From positions 1 to 10,782 of the forward strand of contig CAJJIV010000028.1 in the NCBI GenBank assembly GCA_905187655.1: a stretch of DNA of 10,782 nt. Direction: 5' to 3'. Of this stretch, positions 1-6,211 are shown in pieces (the stretch's first letter is position 1; each line of letters begins with the position of its first letter). This stretch comes from an uncultured Eubacteriales bacterium. GTDB taxonomy: Bacteria > Bacillota > Clostridia > Christensenellales > UBA1242. The notes beneath the pieces are model-generated. The model was not told where the DNA came from and ran no database searches. It worked only from the letters and a program-made list of their open reading frames with translations. Position numbers and translations under genes: made by a program.

Positions 1-34
1 ATAGGAAAGCTAAAGGAGTTTTTAAAAGCAATTA

Positions 35-63
35 AAAAGACCAAACAAAATGTTTGGTCTTTT
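35..63. terminator. Bidirectional intrinsic terminator
   Basis: A perfect 13-bp inverted repeat, AAAAGACCAAACA at 35-47 and TGTTTGGTCTTTT at 51-63, encloses a 3-nt AAA loop. On the minus strand the stem ends in a run of five T, a good Rho-independent terminator 1 nt past the stop codon of the gene at 65-397. On the plus strand it also ends in T and could stop a gene entering from the left. Confidence 0.85.
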
Positions 64-64
64 A

Positions 65-397
65 TTAATTTTCAATTGAATTTAATATTTGAGCATACTC
101 TTTAGATAAACTTAAAATATAGCGTAACTTTTGACTTTCAGTTAAATTGTCATATTCAGAGTGATCAACAAGTTGCATAATTGGGTTTATTGCATCTGGA
201 TCTTTTTTATGCATTTCTTGAACCTTCTTTTTAAGGGCTTCGTGTTTTTGTTTTCTGTCACTTTTAATAAATGTATAGTCAGCAATAATTCTCTTTTGTT
301 CTTCTTTCTTAGGTTCTTCTGTTTTTTTATTTAATTTTTTTTTCGCTTTGTTAATAAATTTTGCAAATGTATCATCAGTCTTTGTATTTGTTTCCAT
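65..397 (-). CDS. Hypothetical small charged protein (110 aa)
   Basis: I do not recognise this 110-residue protein. It is very rich in Lys and Glu with no hydrophobic segment or signal peptide, so it is probably cytosolic. Residues about 13-35 and 45-65 are lysine-rich and likely helical or coiled. The C-terminal half (about 66-110, DPDAINPIMQLVDHSEYDN onward) is less charged and could be a small helical domain. The ATG start at 397 has a strong AAGGAG at 404-409 with 6-nt spacing. The gene lies 78 nt downstream of the membrane protein gene 476-934 on the same strand. The two may be co-transcribed, although a possible separate promoter lies at 430-458. It ends right at a strong terminator. 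A real gene is likely given the RBS, terminator and codon use; its function is unknown. Confidence 0.8.
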   Translation of the reverse strand: METNTKTDDTFAKFINKAKKKLNKKTEEPKKEEQKRIIADYTFIKSDRKQKHEALKKKVQEMHKKDPDAINPIMQLVDHSEYDNLTESQKLRYILSLSKEYAQILNSIEN

Positions 398-429
398 ACC
401 TTTCTCCTTACAAAATATTTAACAAATTT

Positions 430-458
430 ATTTTAGCAAATTTTTTAATTTAACGCAA
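430..458 (-). promoter_or_regulatory. Possible promoter for the gene at 65-397
   Basis: Read on the minus strand, TAAAAT (430-435) is preceded directly by TGC, an extended -10. A weak TTGCGT (453-458) stands 17 bp upstream. The predicted start of transcription falls about 15-20 nt before the AAGGAG site. The -35 matches consensus at only three of six positions, so this is a modest call. Confidence 0.35.
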
Positions 459-475
459 ACAAAATTAATTGATTT

Positions 476-934
476 TTAAAGTGATAGTTCTTCACCATCT
501 TCGGCTAAGCTAGCACGTTCAGTTTCATTCTGTTTTATTTCTTCATGTTTGTGCTCTTGCTTTTCTATGTTAAGTTCTTGCCATTTAACAATTTTACTTG
601 GTTCAACTTTAAGTATTTCTAAGTCTTTATCTTTAATAACACCAGCTTTATATTTGTTTAAAAGTTCATCATCGCTTGGGCAGTACCTAAGTGGAGTTTT
701 GGGTTTAAGTGAATTTAAATACTTTTGTCTATCAGCTTTAATTTTATTTCTGTTTGCATAATAGTTATAAATTAAGTATCCAATACTTGCAAGAGAAGTC
801 AGTCCAAAAACAACTAGCAACACTAATATGTCGCCAATTAGCACCTCAAACACTTCTAAACATAAAATTAAAATAAATATAGATATCCACGAAAAAAAAG
901 TAAAAGTTAATAAAATTTTTTCTTTATTGGACAT
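476..934 (-). CDS. Hypothetical two-helix membrane protein with charged cytosolic tail (152 aa)
   Basis: I do not recognise this 152-residue protein. Two hydrophobic segments, about residues 7-28 and 33-59, form a hairpin joined by a short loop containing Glu and Asp. They are followed by a hydrophilic tail from about residue 60 to 152. The basic start of the tail (NRNKIKADRQK) suggests it is cytosolic by the positive-inside rule. The tail holds a region around TPLRYCPSDDELLNKYKAG and ends in a Glu/Lys-rich, probably coiled stretch. The ATG at 934 has AGGGG at 942-946, 7 nt upstream, and a full-consensus promoter at 966-994, so it is likely well expressed. Its neighbours do not give a role: the small charged gene is downstream and a deacetylase gene is divergent upstream. 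A scaffold or regulatory membrane protein is possible, but that is only a guess. Confidence 0.82.
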   Translation of the reverse strand: MSNKEKILLTFTFFSWISIFILILCLEVFEVLIGDILVLLVVFGLTSLASIGYLIYNYYANRNKIKADRQKYLNSLKPKTPLRYCPSDDELLNKYKAGVIKDKDLEILKVEPSKIVKWQELNIEKQEHKHEEIKQNETERASLAEDGEELSL

Positions 935-965
935 ACTGTTGCCCCTATTTTGTTATTACAATCTA

Positions 966-994
966 ATTATATTGCCTTTAATTAGGTTTGTCAA
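966..994 (-). promoter_or_regulatory. Full-consensus sigma-A promoter for the gene at 476-934
   Basis: On the minus strand TTGACA (989-994) and TATAAT (966-971) are both perfect and separated by exactly 17 bp (972-988). Transcription should start near 959, giving a leader of about 25 nt that contains the AGGGG ribosome binding site. The strength is notable because it drives an unrecognised gene. Confidence 0.85.
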
Positions 995-1010
995 GATTAG
1001 TAATTGCTTA

Positions 1011-1069
1011 ATGCTCTAGCATAAATTAAATTAACTTTGCATAAAAATTAAAATAGAAAATAATGCAAA
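1011..1069. promoter_or_regulatory. Inverted repeats and possible promoter in the divergent gap before the deacetylase gene
   Basis: Two symmetric elements lie here. ATGCT-CT-AGCAT at 1011-1022 is a perfect 5-bp palindrome with a 2-nt centre. TTTGCAT (1036-1042) and ATGCAAA (1063-1069) form a 7-bp inverted repeat 20 nt apart. The second repeat overlaps a moderate plus-strand promoter, TTGCAT (1037-1042), 16 bp, AATAAT (1059-1064), which could serve the deacetylase gene with a leader of about 80 nt. Arms placed over -35 and -10 would suit a repressor site. In a sequence this A+T-rich, chance is a real alternative. Confidence 0.3.
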
Positions 1070-1151
1070 ACTTTCCTACTAAAAGCGACACTAATTGATA
1101 AAAAATTGTTTAGGGCAATTTTGATAAAAATCTTATAATTAAGGGGTAAAT

Positions 1152-1919
1152 ATGAAGTTTGTATGTTTTAAAGCAAAACCAGTAAAAATTTTTTTGTGTT
1201 TAATTGCTGCGGTAATAGTTTTTGCACTTATTATTAATCAAACAGCAACTGCAGGTGTTTATTTTGGTTATAGTGCTCGCAAAGTTCCAATTTATGCCGT
1301 AGAAACCGACACAAAAAAAATTAGCATCACTTTCGATGCCGCCTATGGCTCAGAAGAAACCCAAAAAATTATTAATATTTTAAAAGAAAAAAATGTTACT
1401 GCTACCTTTTTTTTGGTTGGCTTTTGGGTAGAAAAATATCCAGAAATGGTTAAAGCACTAGACGATGCTGGAATAGAAATTGGCACACACAGCAACACCC
1501 ATCCGTATATGAGCAAACTGTCTGCCGAGCAAATGCAAACCGAATTATCTACATCAATAGAAAAAATTAAGGCAATAACAAACAAAGAAGTAAAATTATT
1601 TAGACCACCTTATGGTGATTACAACGACACATTGATAAGTGTATGTGACAATATGGGTTTAAAAACTATTCAGTGGAGCGTAGACTCATTAGATTGGAAA
1701 GGATTAAATACTTCTCAAATGCTGGCTCGCATAACTCCAGACATAGCTGGTGGCGGAATAATATTATTTCACAATAATTCAGACCACATAGTAGAAGCAC
1801 TGCCTGTTATTATTGATACTTTAATTGAACGTGGGTTTGAACTTGTTCATGTAGGAGATTTGGTTTACGATAGCGACTACACGATAAACAACAACGGAAT
1901 ACAAATTAAAAATAAATAA
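1152..1919 (+). CDS. Membrane-anchored polysaccharide deacetylase (NodB/CE4 family, PdaB-like)
   Basis: This 255-residue protein probably removes acetyl groups from cell-wall or spore-cortex peptidoglycan outside the membrane. A basic N-terminus and a hydrophobic segment (about residues 11-30) form a signal anchor. The NodB domain spans about 55-245. Motif 1 is TFDAAYG (60-66) instead of the standard TFDDG: Asp62 stays, but the usual metal-binding second Asp is Ala63. Motif 2 is HSNTH with His113 and His117. Motif 3 is RPPYGDY (151-157), followed by DSLDWK (178-183) and LFHN (205-208). The TFDAAxG form is usual in clostridial PdaB-type enzymes as I recall them, so loss of activity should not be assumed. 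AAGGGG at 1141-1146 lies 5 nt before the ATG. The SSB-like gene follows after 23 nt, probably in one transcript. Confidence 0.9.
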   Translation: MKFVCFKAKPVKIFLCLIAAVIVFALIINQTATAGVYFGYSARKVPIYAVETDTKKISITFDAAYGSEETQKIINILKEKNVTATFFLVGFWVEKYPEMVKALDDAGIEIGTHSNTHPYMSKLSAEQMQTELSTSIEKIKAITNKEVKLFRPPYGDYNDTLISVCDNMGLKTIQWSVDSLDWKGLNTSQMLARITPDIAGGGIILFHNNSDHIVEALPVIIDTLIERGFELVHVGDLVYDSDYTINNNGIQIKNK

Positions 1920-1942
1920 AACACAATAAGGAGAATATTTTA

Positions 1943-2575
1943 ATGAACACTAATTACGAAAACAACAACCTAGCACATGTAAGTGGGACAATTACTGAAG
2001 AACCAAAATTTAGTCATAATATTTTAGGTGAAGGTTTTTATGACCTTAAACTAAGTGTTCCAAGACTAAGTGAAGAATATGATACCATACCTGTAACAAT
2101 TAGCGAGCGGTTAATTAACGACCTAAAACTAGGCGATTCTCTTTCAATAGATGGGCAATTCAGAAGTTACAACAAGCTAGAAGATGGCAAAAGCAAATTA
2201 ATATTAACATTGTTTGCAAAAGAACTTGTAGATGAGGATACTGCTCAAAACACAAACAGCATTAATTTAGTGGGATACATCTGCAAACCACCAATTTACC
2301 GTACAACTCCTTTTGGAAGAGAAATATGTGATTGTTTAATTGCCGTAAACCGAGCATATAATAAAAGCGACTATATTCCTTGTATTGCTTGGGGCAGAAA
2401 TGCTAGGTTCGTAAAAAATCTTGCCGTAGGCGAAAAAATTTCTTTAACAGGAAGAATACAAAGCCGAAATTATCAAAAAAAGTTAGAAGATGAATCAATT
2501 GAAGTTAGAACCGCTTACGAAATTTCTATAAGTTCAATTAGTTTGTTAGATGAAGACACCGCAAAGTCTTGTTAA
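1943..2575 (+). CDS. Tandem-OB single-stranded DNA-binding-like protein
   Basis: The 210-residue protein looks like two OB-fold repeats. Repeat 1 is about residues 10-97 (VSGTITEEPKF, then LKLGDSLSIDGQFRSYN). Repeat 2 is about 106-203 (LVGYICKPPIYRTTPFGRE, YIPCIAWGRNARF, then VGEKISLTGRIQSRNYQKK). The second repeat matches the core of bacterial SSB, where GRIQSR-Y-KK is typical. Both repeats share the order G-x-I, P, charged loop, G-[DE]-x-[LI]-x-[LI]-x-G, then RS or SR, which suggests an internal duplication. I recall similar proteins of about this size in many Clostridia, annotated as SSB. It lacks the acidic C-terminal tip (such as DDDLPF) by which true SSB recruits partners, and ends in Cys, so it is unlikely to be the main replication SSB. 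AAGGAG at 1928-1933 precedes the ATG by 9 nt. A terminator begins directly after the stop codon. Confidence 0.82.
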   Translation: MNTNYENNNLAHVSGTITEEPKFSHNILGEGFYDLKLSVPRLSEEYDTIPVTISERLINDLKLGDSLSIDGQFRSYNKLEDGKSKLILTLFAKELVDEDTAQNTNSINLVGYICKPPIYRTTPFGREICDCLIAVNRAYNKSDYIPCIAWGRNARFVKNLAVGEKISLTGRIQSRNYQKKLEDESIEVRTAYEISISSISLLDEDTAKSC

Positions 2576-2603
2576 AAAACTATGCCTATAATGGCATAGT
2601 TTT
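2576..2603 (+). terminator. Intrinsic terminator after the SSB-like gene
   Basis: A perfect 11-bp stem, AAAACTATGCC (2576-2586) and GGCATAGTTTT (2593-2603), with a 6-nt loop, is followed by ATTTTA. It starts at the first base after the stop codon and closes the deacetylase/SSB-like unit, separating it from the glycosyltransferase gene. Confidence 0.85.
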
Positions 2604-2613
2604 ATTTTAATAA

Positions 2614-2645
2614 TTGCAATAGCAAAACTATTGTGATAATATAAT
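2614..2645 (+). promoter_or_regulatory. Promoter region of the glycosyltransferase gene
   Basis: TTGCAA (2614-2619) is followed by overlapping -10 options: TGT-GATAAT (GATAAT 2635-2640, extended -10, 15-bp spacing), TAATAT (2637-2642, 17-bp spacing) and TATAAT (2640-2645, 20-bp spacing). Each would start transcription within a few bases of the ATG at 2649, so the message would have little or no leader. The exact hexamers are uncertain. Confidence 0.5.
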
Positions 2646-2648
2646 TAT

Positions 2649-3797
2649 ATGGAAGAAAAAAATTTGAATGTTTTAATACTTAGCGACTCATTTTATCCTG
2701 TTGTTGGTGGACGTGAACGAGCAATAGATAACTTAATGCTTAACCTAAATAACAAATGTAATTGTACGCTTGCTACATTAGACATAAAAATAAATGGAAA
2801 GAGCGACAAAACAAGGCAATACCGCGTAGTAAAATGCAAGTGCATAAAAGTGTTAAAGGATTGTTATCTTGGAGTGCTAAACCCTAAATTTAAGCGTGAA
2901 ATTGAAAACGAATTTAAAATGGGCAAGGTAGATATTATACACACCGAAACAAAGTTTAAGTTAGCTAACTACGGTATTAAACTTGCAAAGAAGTATAACG
3001 TACCAATTGTAACTAGTTGTCATACCGACTACGACAAAATATATAAACAAACAGCTCCACTTGTATGGAAAATTGTTTTAAATCATACAATTAAAACAAT
3101 AAATAAAATGGATTATTGTTTTGCTGTTTCGGACTTTTTAGAATCAAAACTAAAGAAATTAGGAGTTAATGTGCCAATTAAAGTTATTCCAAATGGTGTA
3201 GATGGAACCGAACTTTCTTTAAGCCAATTAACATCACTTGCAAATAAAACGTATAAACTTGAAAATGAAAAAAACATCTTAATTTGCGTAGCAAGACTTT
3301 CTAAAACTAAAAATATAGACTTTTTGATAAAAAGTCTTGCTTTGGTAAAAAGTGATTACAAAATGATTTTTATTGGTGGTGGCGAAATAACGAAATATAA
3401 AAACATCTGCAAAAAATATGGCATCTTAAATAAGTGTTTATTTACTGGGGCTATTTACGACAAAGAAATATTATATTCACTATTTGCAAGAGCAACACTA
3501 AATTTACAACCATCTGTCATTGAATCTTATGGAATGACTATTGATGAAACCAGTTTTACAAGCACCCCAAGTTTGGTTGTAAATGGTTATGCAACAAGTT
3601 CCAGAATAACCGATAATGTAAATGGGTTTGTTTGTGAAGAAGATCCAAAATTGTTTGCAAAAAAAATTGATGAACTTCTTAAAGAGAAAGAGACACTTAT
3701 TAGGGTAGGCAAAACAGCAAAAGAGACTCTAAACCAGCCTTGGGAAAAAATAAGCGAACTATATTTAACGGAGTATAAAAAAATATGTAACAAATAA
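2649..3797 (+). CDS. GT4-family glycosyltransferase (GT-B fold), possibly a glycolipid synthase
   Basis: This 382-residue protein is a retaining GT-B glycosyltransferase expected to use a nucleotide sugar at the cytosolic face of the membrane. The N-terminal domain starts with LILSDSFYPVVGG (9-21), the usual GT4 opening. It continues with DIIHTETKF (95-103) and SCHTDYDKIY (123-132), resembling the acceptor side of diacylglycerol glucosyltransferases. The C-terminal domain has ARLSKTKN (215-222, the basic nucleotide-phosphate site), FIGGGE (241-246) and the EX7E motif, Glu292 to Glu300, in ESYGMTIDE. There is no signal peptide or transmembrane segment. The glycolipid acceptor is inferred from these local resemblances; a wall polymer or other glycan is possible. 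The ATG fits the family start, yet no Shine-Dalgarno sequence precedes it and the promoter lies immediately upstream, which points to leaderless translation. It converges on mnmG. Confidence 0.88.
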   Translation: MEEKNLNVLILSDSFYPVVGGRERAIDNLMLNLNNKCNCTLATLDIKINGKSDKTRQYRVVKCKCIKVLKDCYLGVLNPKFKREIENEFKMGKVDIIHTETKFKLANYGIKLAKKYNVPIVTSCHTDYDKIYKQTAPLVWKIVLNHTIKTINKMDYCFAVSDFLESKLKKLGVNVPIKVIPNGVDGTELSLSQLTSLANKTYKLENEKNILICVARLSKTKNIDFLIKSLALVKSDYKMIFIGGGEITKYKNICKKYGILNKCLFTGAIYDKEILYSLFARATLNLQPSVIESYGMTIDETSFTSTPSLVVNGYATSSRITDNVNGFVCEEDPKLFAKKIDELLKEKETLIRVGKTAKETLNQPWEKISELYLTEYKKICNK

Positions 3798-3811
3798 TTG
3801 TTACATATTTT
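3780..3811. terminator. Bidirectional terminator shared by the glycosyltransferase gene and mnmG
   Basis: A 14-bp perfect stem (3780-3793 with 3798-3811, core ATATGTAACAA) has a 4-nt ATAA loop. T-rich runs lie on both outer sides: TATTTTTTT on the plus strand and seven T on the minus strand. The glycosyltransferase stop codon (3795-3797) is partly in the loop and the mnmG stop (3810-3812) overlaps the base of the stem. One hairpin therefore ends both convergent genes and encodes their last codons. Confidence 0.88.
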
Positions 3812-5666
3812 ATTTTTTTAAACTTAACAAAAGTACTGTTATATCAGCGGGACTTACTCCGCTTATTCTCGATGCCTGTCCAATTGTAAGAGGTTTAATA
3901 TCAGATAGTTTCTGTACAGCTTCTATTCTTAGCCCTTTAATTTTAGAATAGTCAAAATCAGCGGGAATTTCTTTAGTTTCTAATTTCTTGTTTCGATCTA
4001 TTATTTGTTTTTGCTTTGTTAAATAACCTTCGTACTTAACTTCAATGTTAATTTGATTAAGAACATCTTTTCTAACATCTTCAAAAAGTCCTAGTTCATT
4101 TTGTAACATAAACGCATTAAGATTTGTTCGCTTTATTAATGTTTCAACGGTAATTCCTGTTTTAACTTCTGTTTCATTATGGCTTGCTAAAAATTGGTTT
4201 AATTGTTTAGTAGGTTTAATAATTTTGGTTAATTCTTTTTTTGCTTTTTCAATCAATTGCATTTTTTCTTTAAATAGGCCATACCTATAATCATCAACAA
4301 GTCCAGCACGTCTTCCAATTTCAGTTAGCCTTATATCAGCATTATCTTGTCTTAAAAGCAATCTATATTCTGCACGGCTTGTCATCATTCTATATGGCTC
4401 ATTTGTGCCCTTAGTAACAAGGTCATCAATTAAAACCCCAATATAAGAACTATCTCTGGTTAAAATCATTTCTGGCTTGTTTTTTAAATATAAGCTTGCA
4501 TTAATGCCGGCAACAATGCCTTGTGCACCTGCCTCTTCATAACCACTTGTTCCGTTAATTTGACCTGCGGTATAAATACCTTTAATTTTTTTAAAAGCTA
4601 GAGTAGGATATAAGTCCAAACAATCAATTGCATCATATTCAATAGCATAACCATACTTAACTATTTCAGTATTTTCAAGACCATTTATAGACTCAACCAT
4701 TTGTTTCTGTATGTCCATAGGCATAGAAGTACTCATACCTTGAAGATATATTTCATCATTTTCTAGTGTTTCAGGTTCCAAAAATACTTGGTGGCGTTCT
4801 TTGTCGCTAAACCTTACTATTTTTGTTTCAATTGATGGGCAATATCTTGGACCAACACCAACAATTGTTCCGCTATACATAGGTGCTTTATTTATGTTGT
4901 CTAATATAATTTTTTTAGTTAGTGCTGTTGTATATCCAAGATAACAACTTGCAACATTTGGTGGTTGTTTTTGTGTTAAGAACGAAAAAGTTTGAATATT
5001 TTCATCGCCCTTTTGCTCACTGAATTTGGAGTAATCGATTGTAAATTTATTAAGTCTTGGTGGTGTCCCAGTTTTAAATCTTTTAATTTTAAAGCCAAGT
5101 TTAATTAAATTTTGGGTAAGTTTAGTTGCATTTTTAAAGTTTGCTGGCCCAGAATCTTTAATAATTTCACCAATAATTGTTCTACTATTTAAGTATACCC
5201 CCGTTGCAATTACAACAACTTTGGCTTTATACTCTTTTCCGCTTGCCGTTTTTACACCAGAAACTTTTCCATCTTCTACCAAAATTTCACTAGCTTCATC
5301 TTCAACAAGTGTTAAATTTTCTTGATTTAAAAGAGTTTCTTGCATAGATCTATGATACTTATTTTTATCTACTTGTGCTCTTAAACTATGAACGGCAGGA
5401 CCCTTACTTTCATTTAACATTCTTAACTGCAAAATTGTTTTATCAGCATTTTTACCCATTTCTCCGCCAAGTGCATCAATTTCACATACTAAATGACCTT
5501 TTGCCGTGCCACCGATAGATGGATTACACGCCAAAAAAGAAATTGCGTTAAAATCTAATGTTATTAATAAAGTTTTATTGCCTGTTCTTGCAAGAGCAAG
5601 TGATGCTTCACTTCCAGCATGACCCGCGCCTATTACAACAGCATCAAATTCATTTTCTTTGCTCAT
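3810..5666 (-). CDS. mnmG: tRNA uridine-5-carboxymethylaminomethyl modification enzyme MnmG (GidA)
   Basis: MnmG is the FAD-binding partner of MnmE; together they install (carboxymethyl)aminomethyl groups on C5 of wobble uridine 34 in certain tRNAs. At 618 residues it is near the usual 620-630. The Rossmann FAD motif GAGHAG is at 13-18. Cys47, in ACNPSIGG, matches a conserved functional cysteine. PRYCPSIE at 273-280 carries the second (Cys276). AGQINGTSGYEEAGAQG at 367-383 is the second family signature. RMMTSRAEYRLLLRQDNAD (426-444) and a helical C-terminal MnmE-binding region follow. The ATG is 1 nt after the GNAT stop codon, and its AAAGGG ribosome binding site lies inside the last GNAT codons, so translation is probably coupled. 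It is the last gene of the operon. Confidence 0.98.
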   Translation of the reverse strand: MSKENEFDAVVIGAGHAGSEASLALARTGNKTLLITLDFNAISFLACNPSIGGTAKGHLVCEIDALGGEMGKNADKTILQLRMLNESKGPAVHSLRAQVDKNKYHRSMQETLLNQENLTLVEDEASEILVEDGKVSGVKTASGKEYKAKVVVIATGVYLNSRTIIGEIIKDSGPANFKNATKLTQNLIKLGFKIKRFKTGTPPRLNKFTIDYSKFSEQKGDENIQTFSFLTQKQPPNVASCYLGYTTALTKKIILDNINKAPMYSGTIVGVGPRYCPSIETKIVRFSDKERHQVFLEPETLENDEIYLQGMSTSMPMDIQKQMVESINGLENTEIVKYGYAIEYDAIDCLDLYPTLAFKKIKGIYTAGQINGTSGYEEAGAQGIVAGINASLYLKNKPEMILTRDSSYIGVLIDDLVTKGTNEPYRMMTSRAEYRLLLRQDNADIRLTEIGRRAGLVDDYRYGLFKEKMQLIEKAKKELTKIIKPTKQLNQFLASHNETEVKTGITVETLIKRTNLNAFMLQNELGLFEDVRKDVLNQINIEVKYEGYLTKQKQIIDRNKKLETKEIPADFDYSKIKGLRIEAVQKLSDIKPLTIGQASRISGVSPADITVLLLSLKK

Positions 5667-5667
5667 T

Positions 5668-6210
5668 TTATTCCCTTTCTAAAGCATTATCGTTTTCTTT
5701 AAAAGAATATAAATAATAACTTCCTGCCTGACCTTCACAATTAAAACCACATTTCTCGCTCATCTCTTGGCAAGGTATATTGGTTTTGTCTATACTTAAA
5801 TTAATATCTGAATATTCTCTATCAATAAGACTTTTACCGTCTTTTTTAATTCGTTCCAAAATCGCAGAACCATAACCATGTCTCATTTCAGATGGTCTTA
5901 CTAATAAATGAAAAACATTAAGTGAATTATTTTTACTTGTTTCATAGCTACACCAGTCCAAAACAACAACGCCAACACATTTTTCTTCACTGAAAACAAG
6001 GTATGTTTTAACTAGTTCCTGGCTTGTTGGTATAGGCGCATAGCAATCTAGTATGTCTTGTAAGCATCCTAGTTCTAAAAGACCATATTTAACGAAACGA
6101 TCATATCCATATACTTTATTATTTATCTCACTTTGCCAAGCATTTATTTCTTCTTTATGCTTGTTTGTGTCATATTCAACAAATTTTAAATTATGTTGCT
6201 TTTTTTGCAT
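5668..6210 (-). CDS. GNAT-family N-acetyltransferase between mnmE and mnmG
   Basis: This 180-residue protein is a GNAT acetyltransferase expected to transfer acetyl from acetyl-CoA to an amine. The acetyl-CoA-binding motif A is VRPSEMRHGYGSAIL (104-118), with the R-H-G-Y-G pyrophosphate loop at 110-114. Motif B is seen as DKTNIPCQEMSEKCGF (141-156). The preceding strand, CVGVVVLDWC (78-87), fits beta 4. The N-terminal about 65 residues (YGYDRFVKYGLLELGCLQD) presumably shape the acceptor site. The substrate cannot be read from the sequence. The ATG is 1 nt after the mnmE stop and the gene ends 1 nt before mnmG, so it is embedded in a tRNA-modification operon. A role in that pathway, such as acting on a tRNA base or on a translation protein, is tempting but is only inferred from position. 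Confidence 0.88.
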   Translation of the reverse strand: MQKKQHNLKFVEYDTNKHKEEINAWQSEINNKVYGYDRFVKYGLLELGCLQDILDCYAPIPTSQELVKTYLVFSEEKCVGVVVLDWCSYETSKNNSLNVFHLLVRPSEMRHGYGSAILERIKKDGKSLIDREYSDINLSIDKTNIPCQEMSEKCGFNCEGQAGSYYLYSFKENDNALERE

Positions 6211-6211
6211 T

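Noticed and set aside
3..35. Tail of a plus-strand gene (ten codons ending in TAA just before the first terminator)
   Set aside because: Ten codons are too few to judge, another frame is also open here, and the terminator is already explained by the minus-strand gene.
1134..1139. TATAAT just before the deacetylase gene as a -10 box
   Set aside because: Transcription would begin inside or after the AAGGGG ribosome binding site at 1141-1146, and no -35 stands at proper spacing.
1343..1585. Open frame on the minus strand inside the deacetylase gene
   Set aside because: It lies fully opposite a clear NodB-domain gene, lacks a ribosome binding site and has no recognisable motif.
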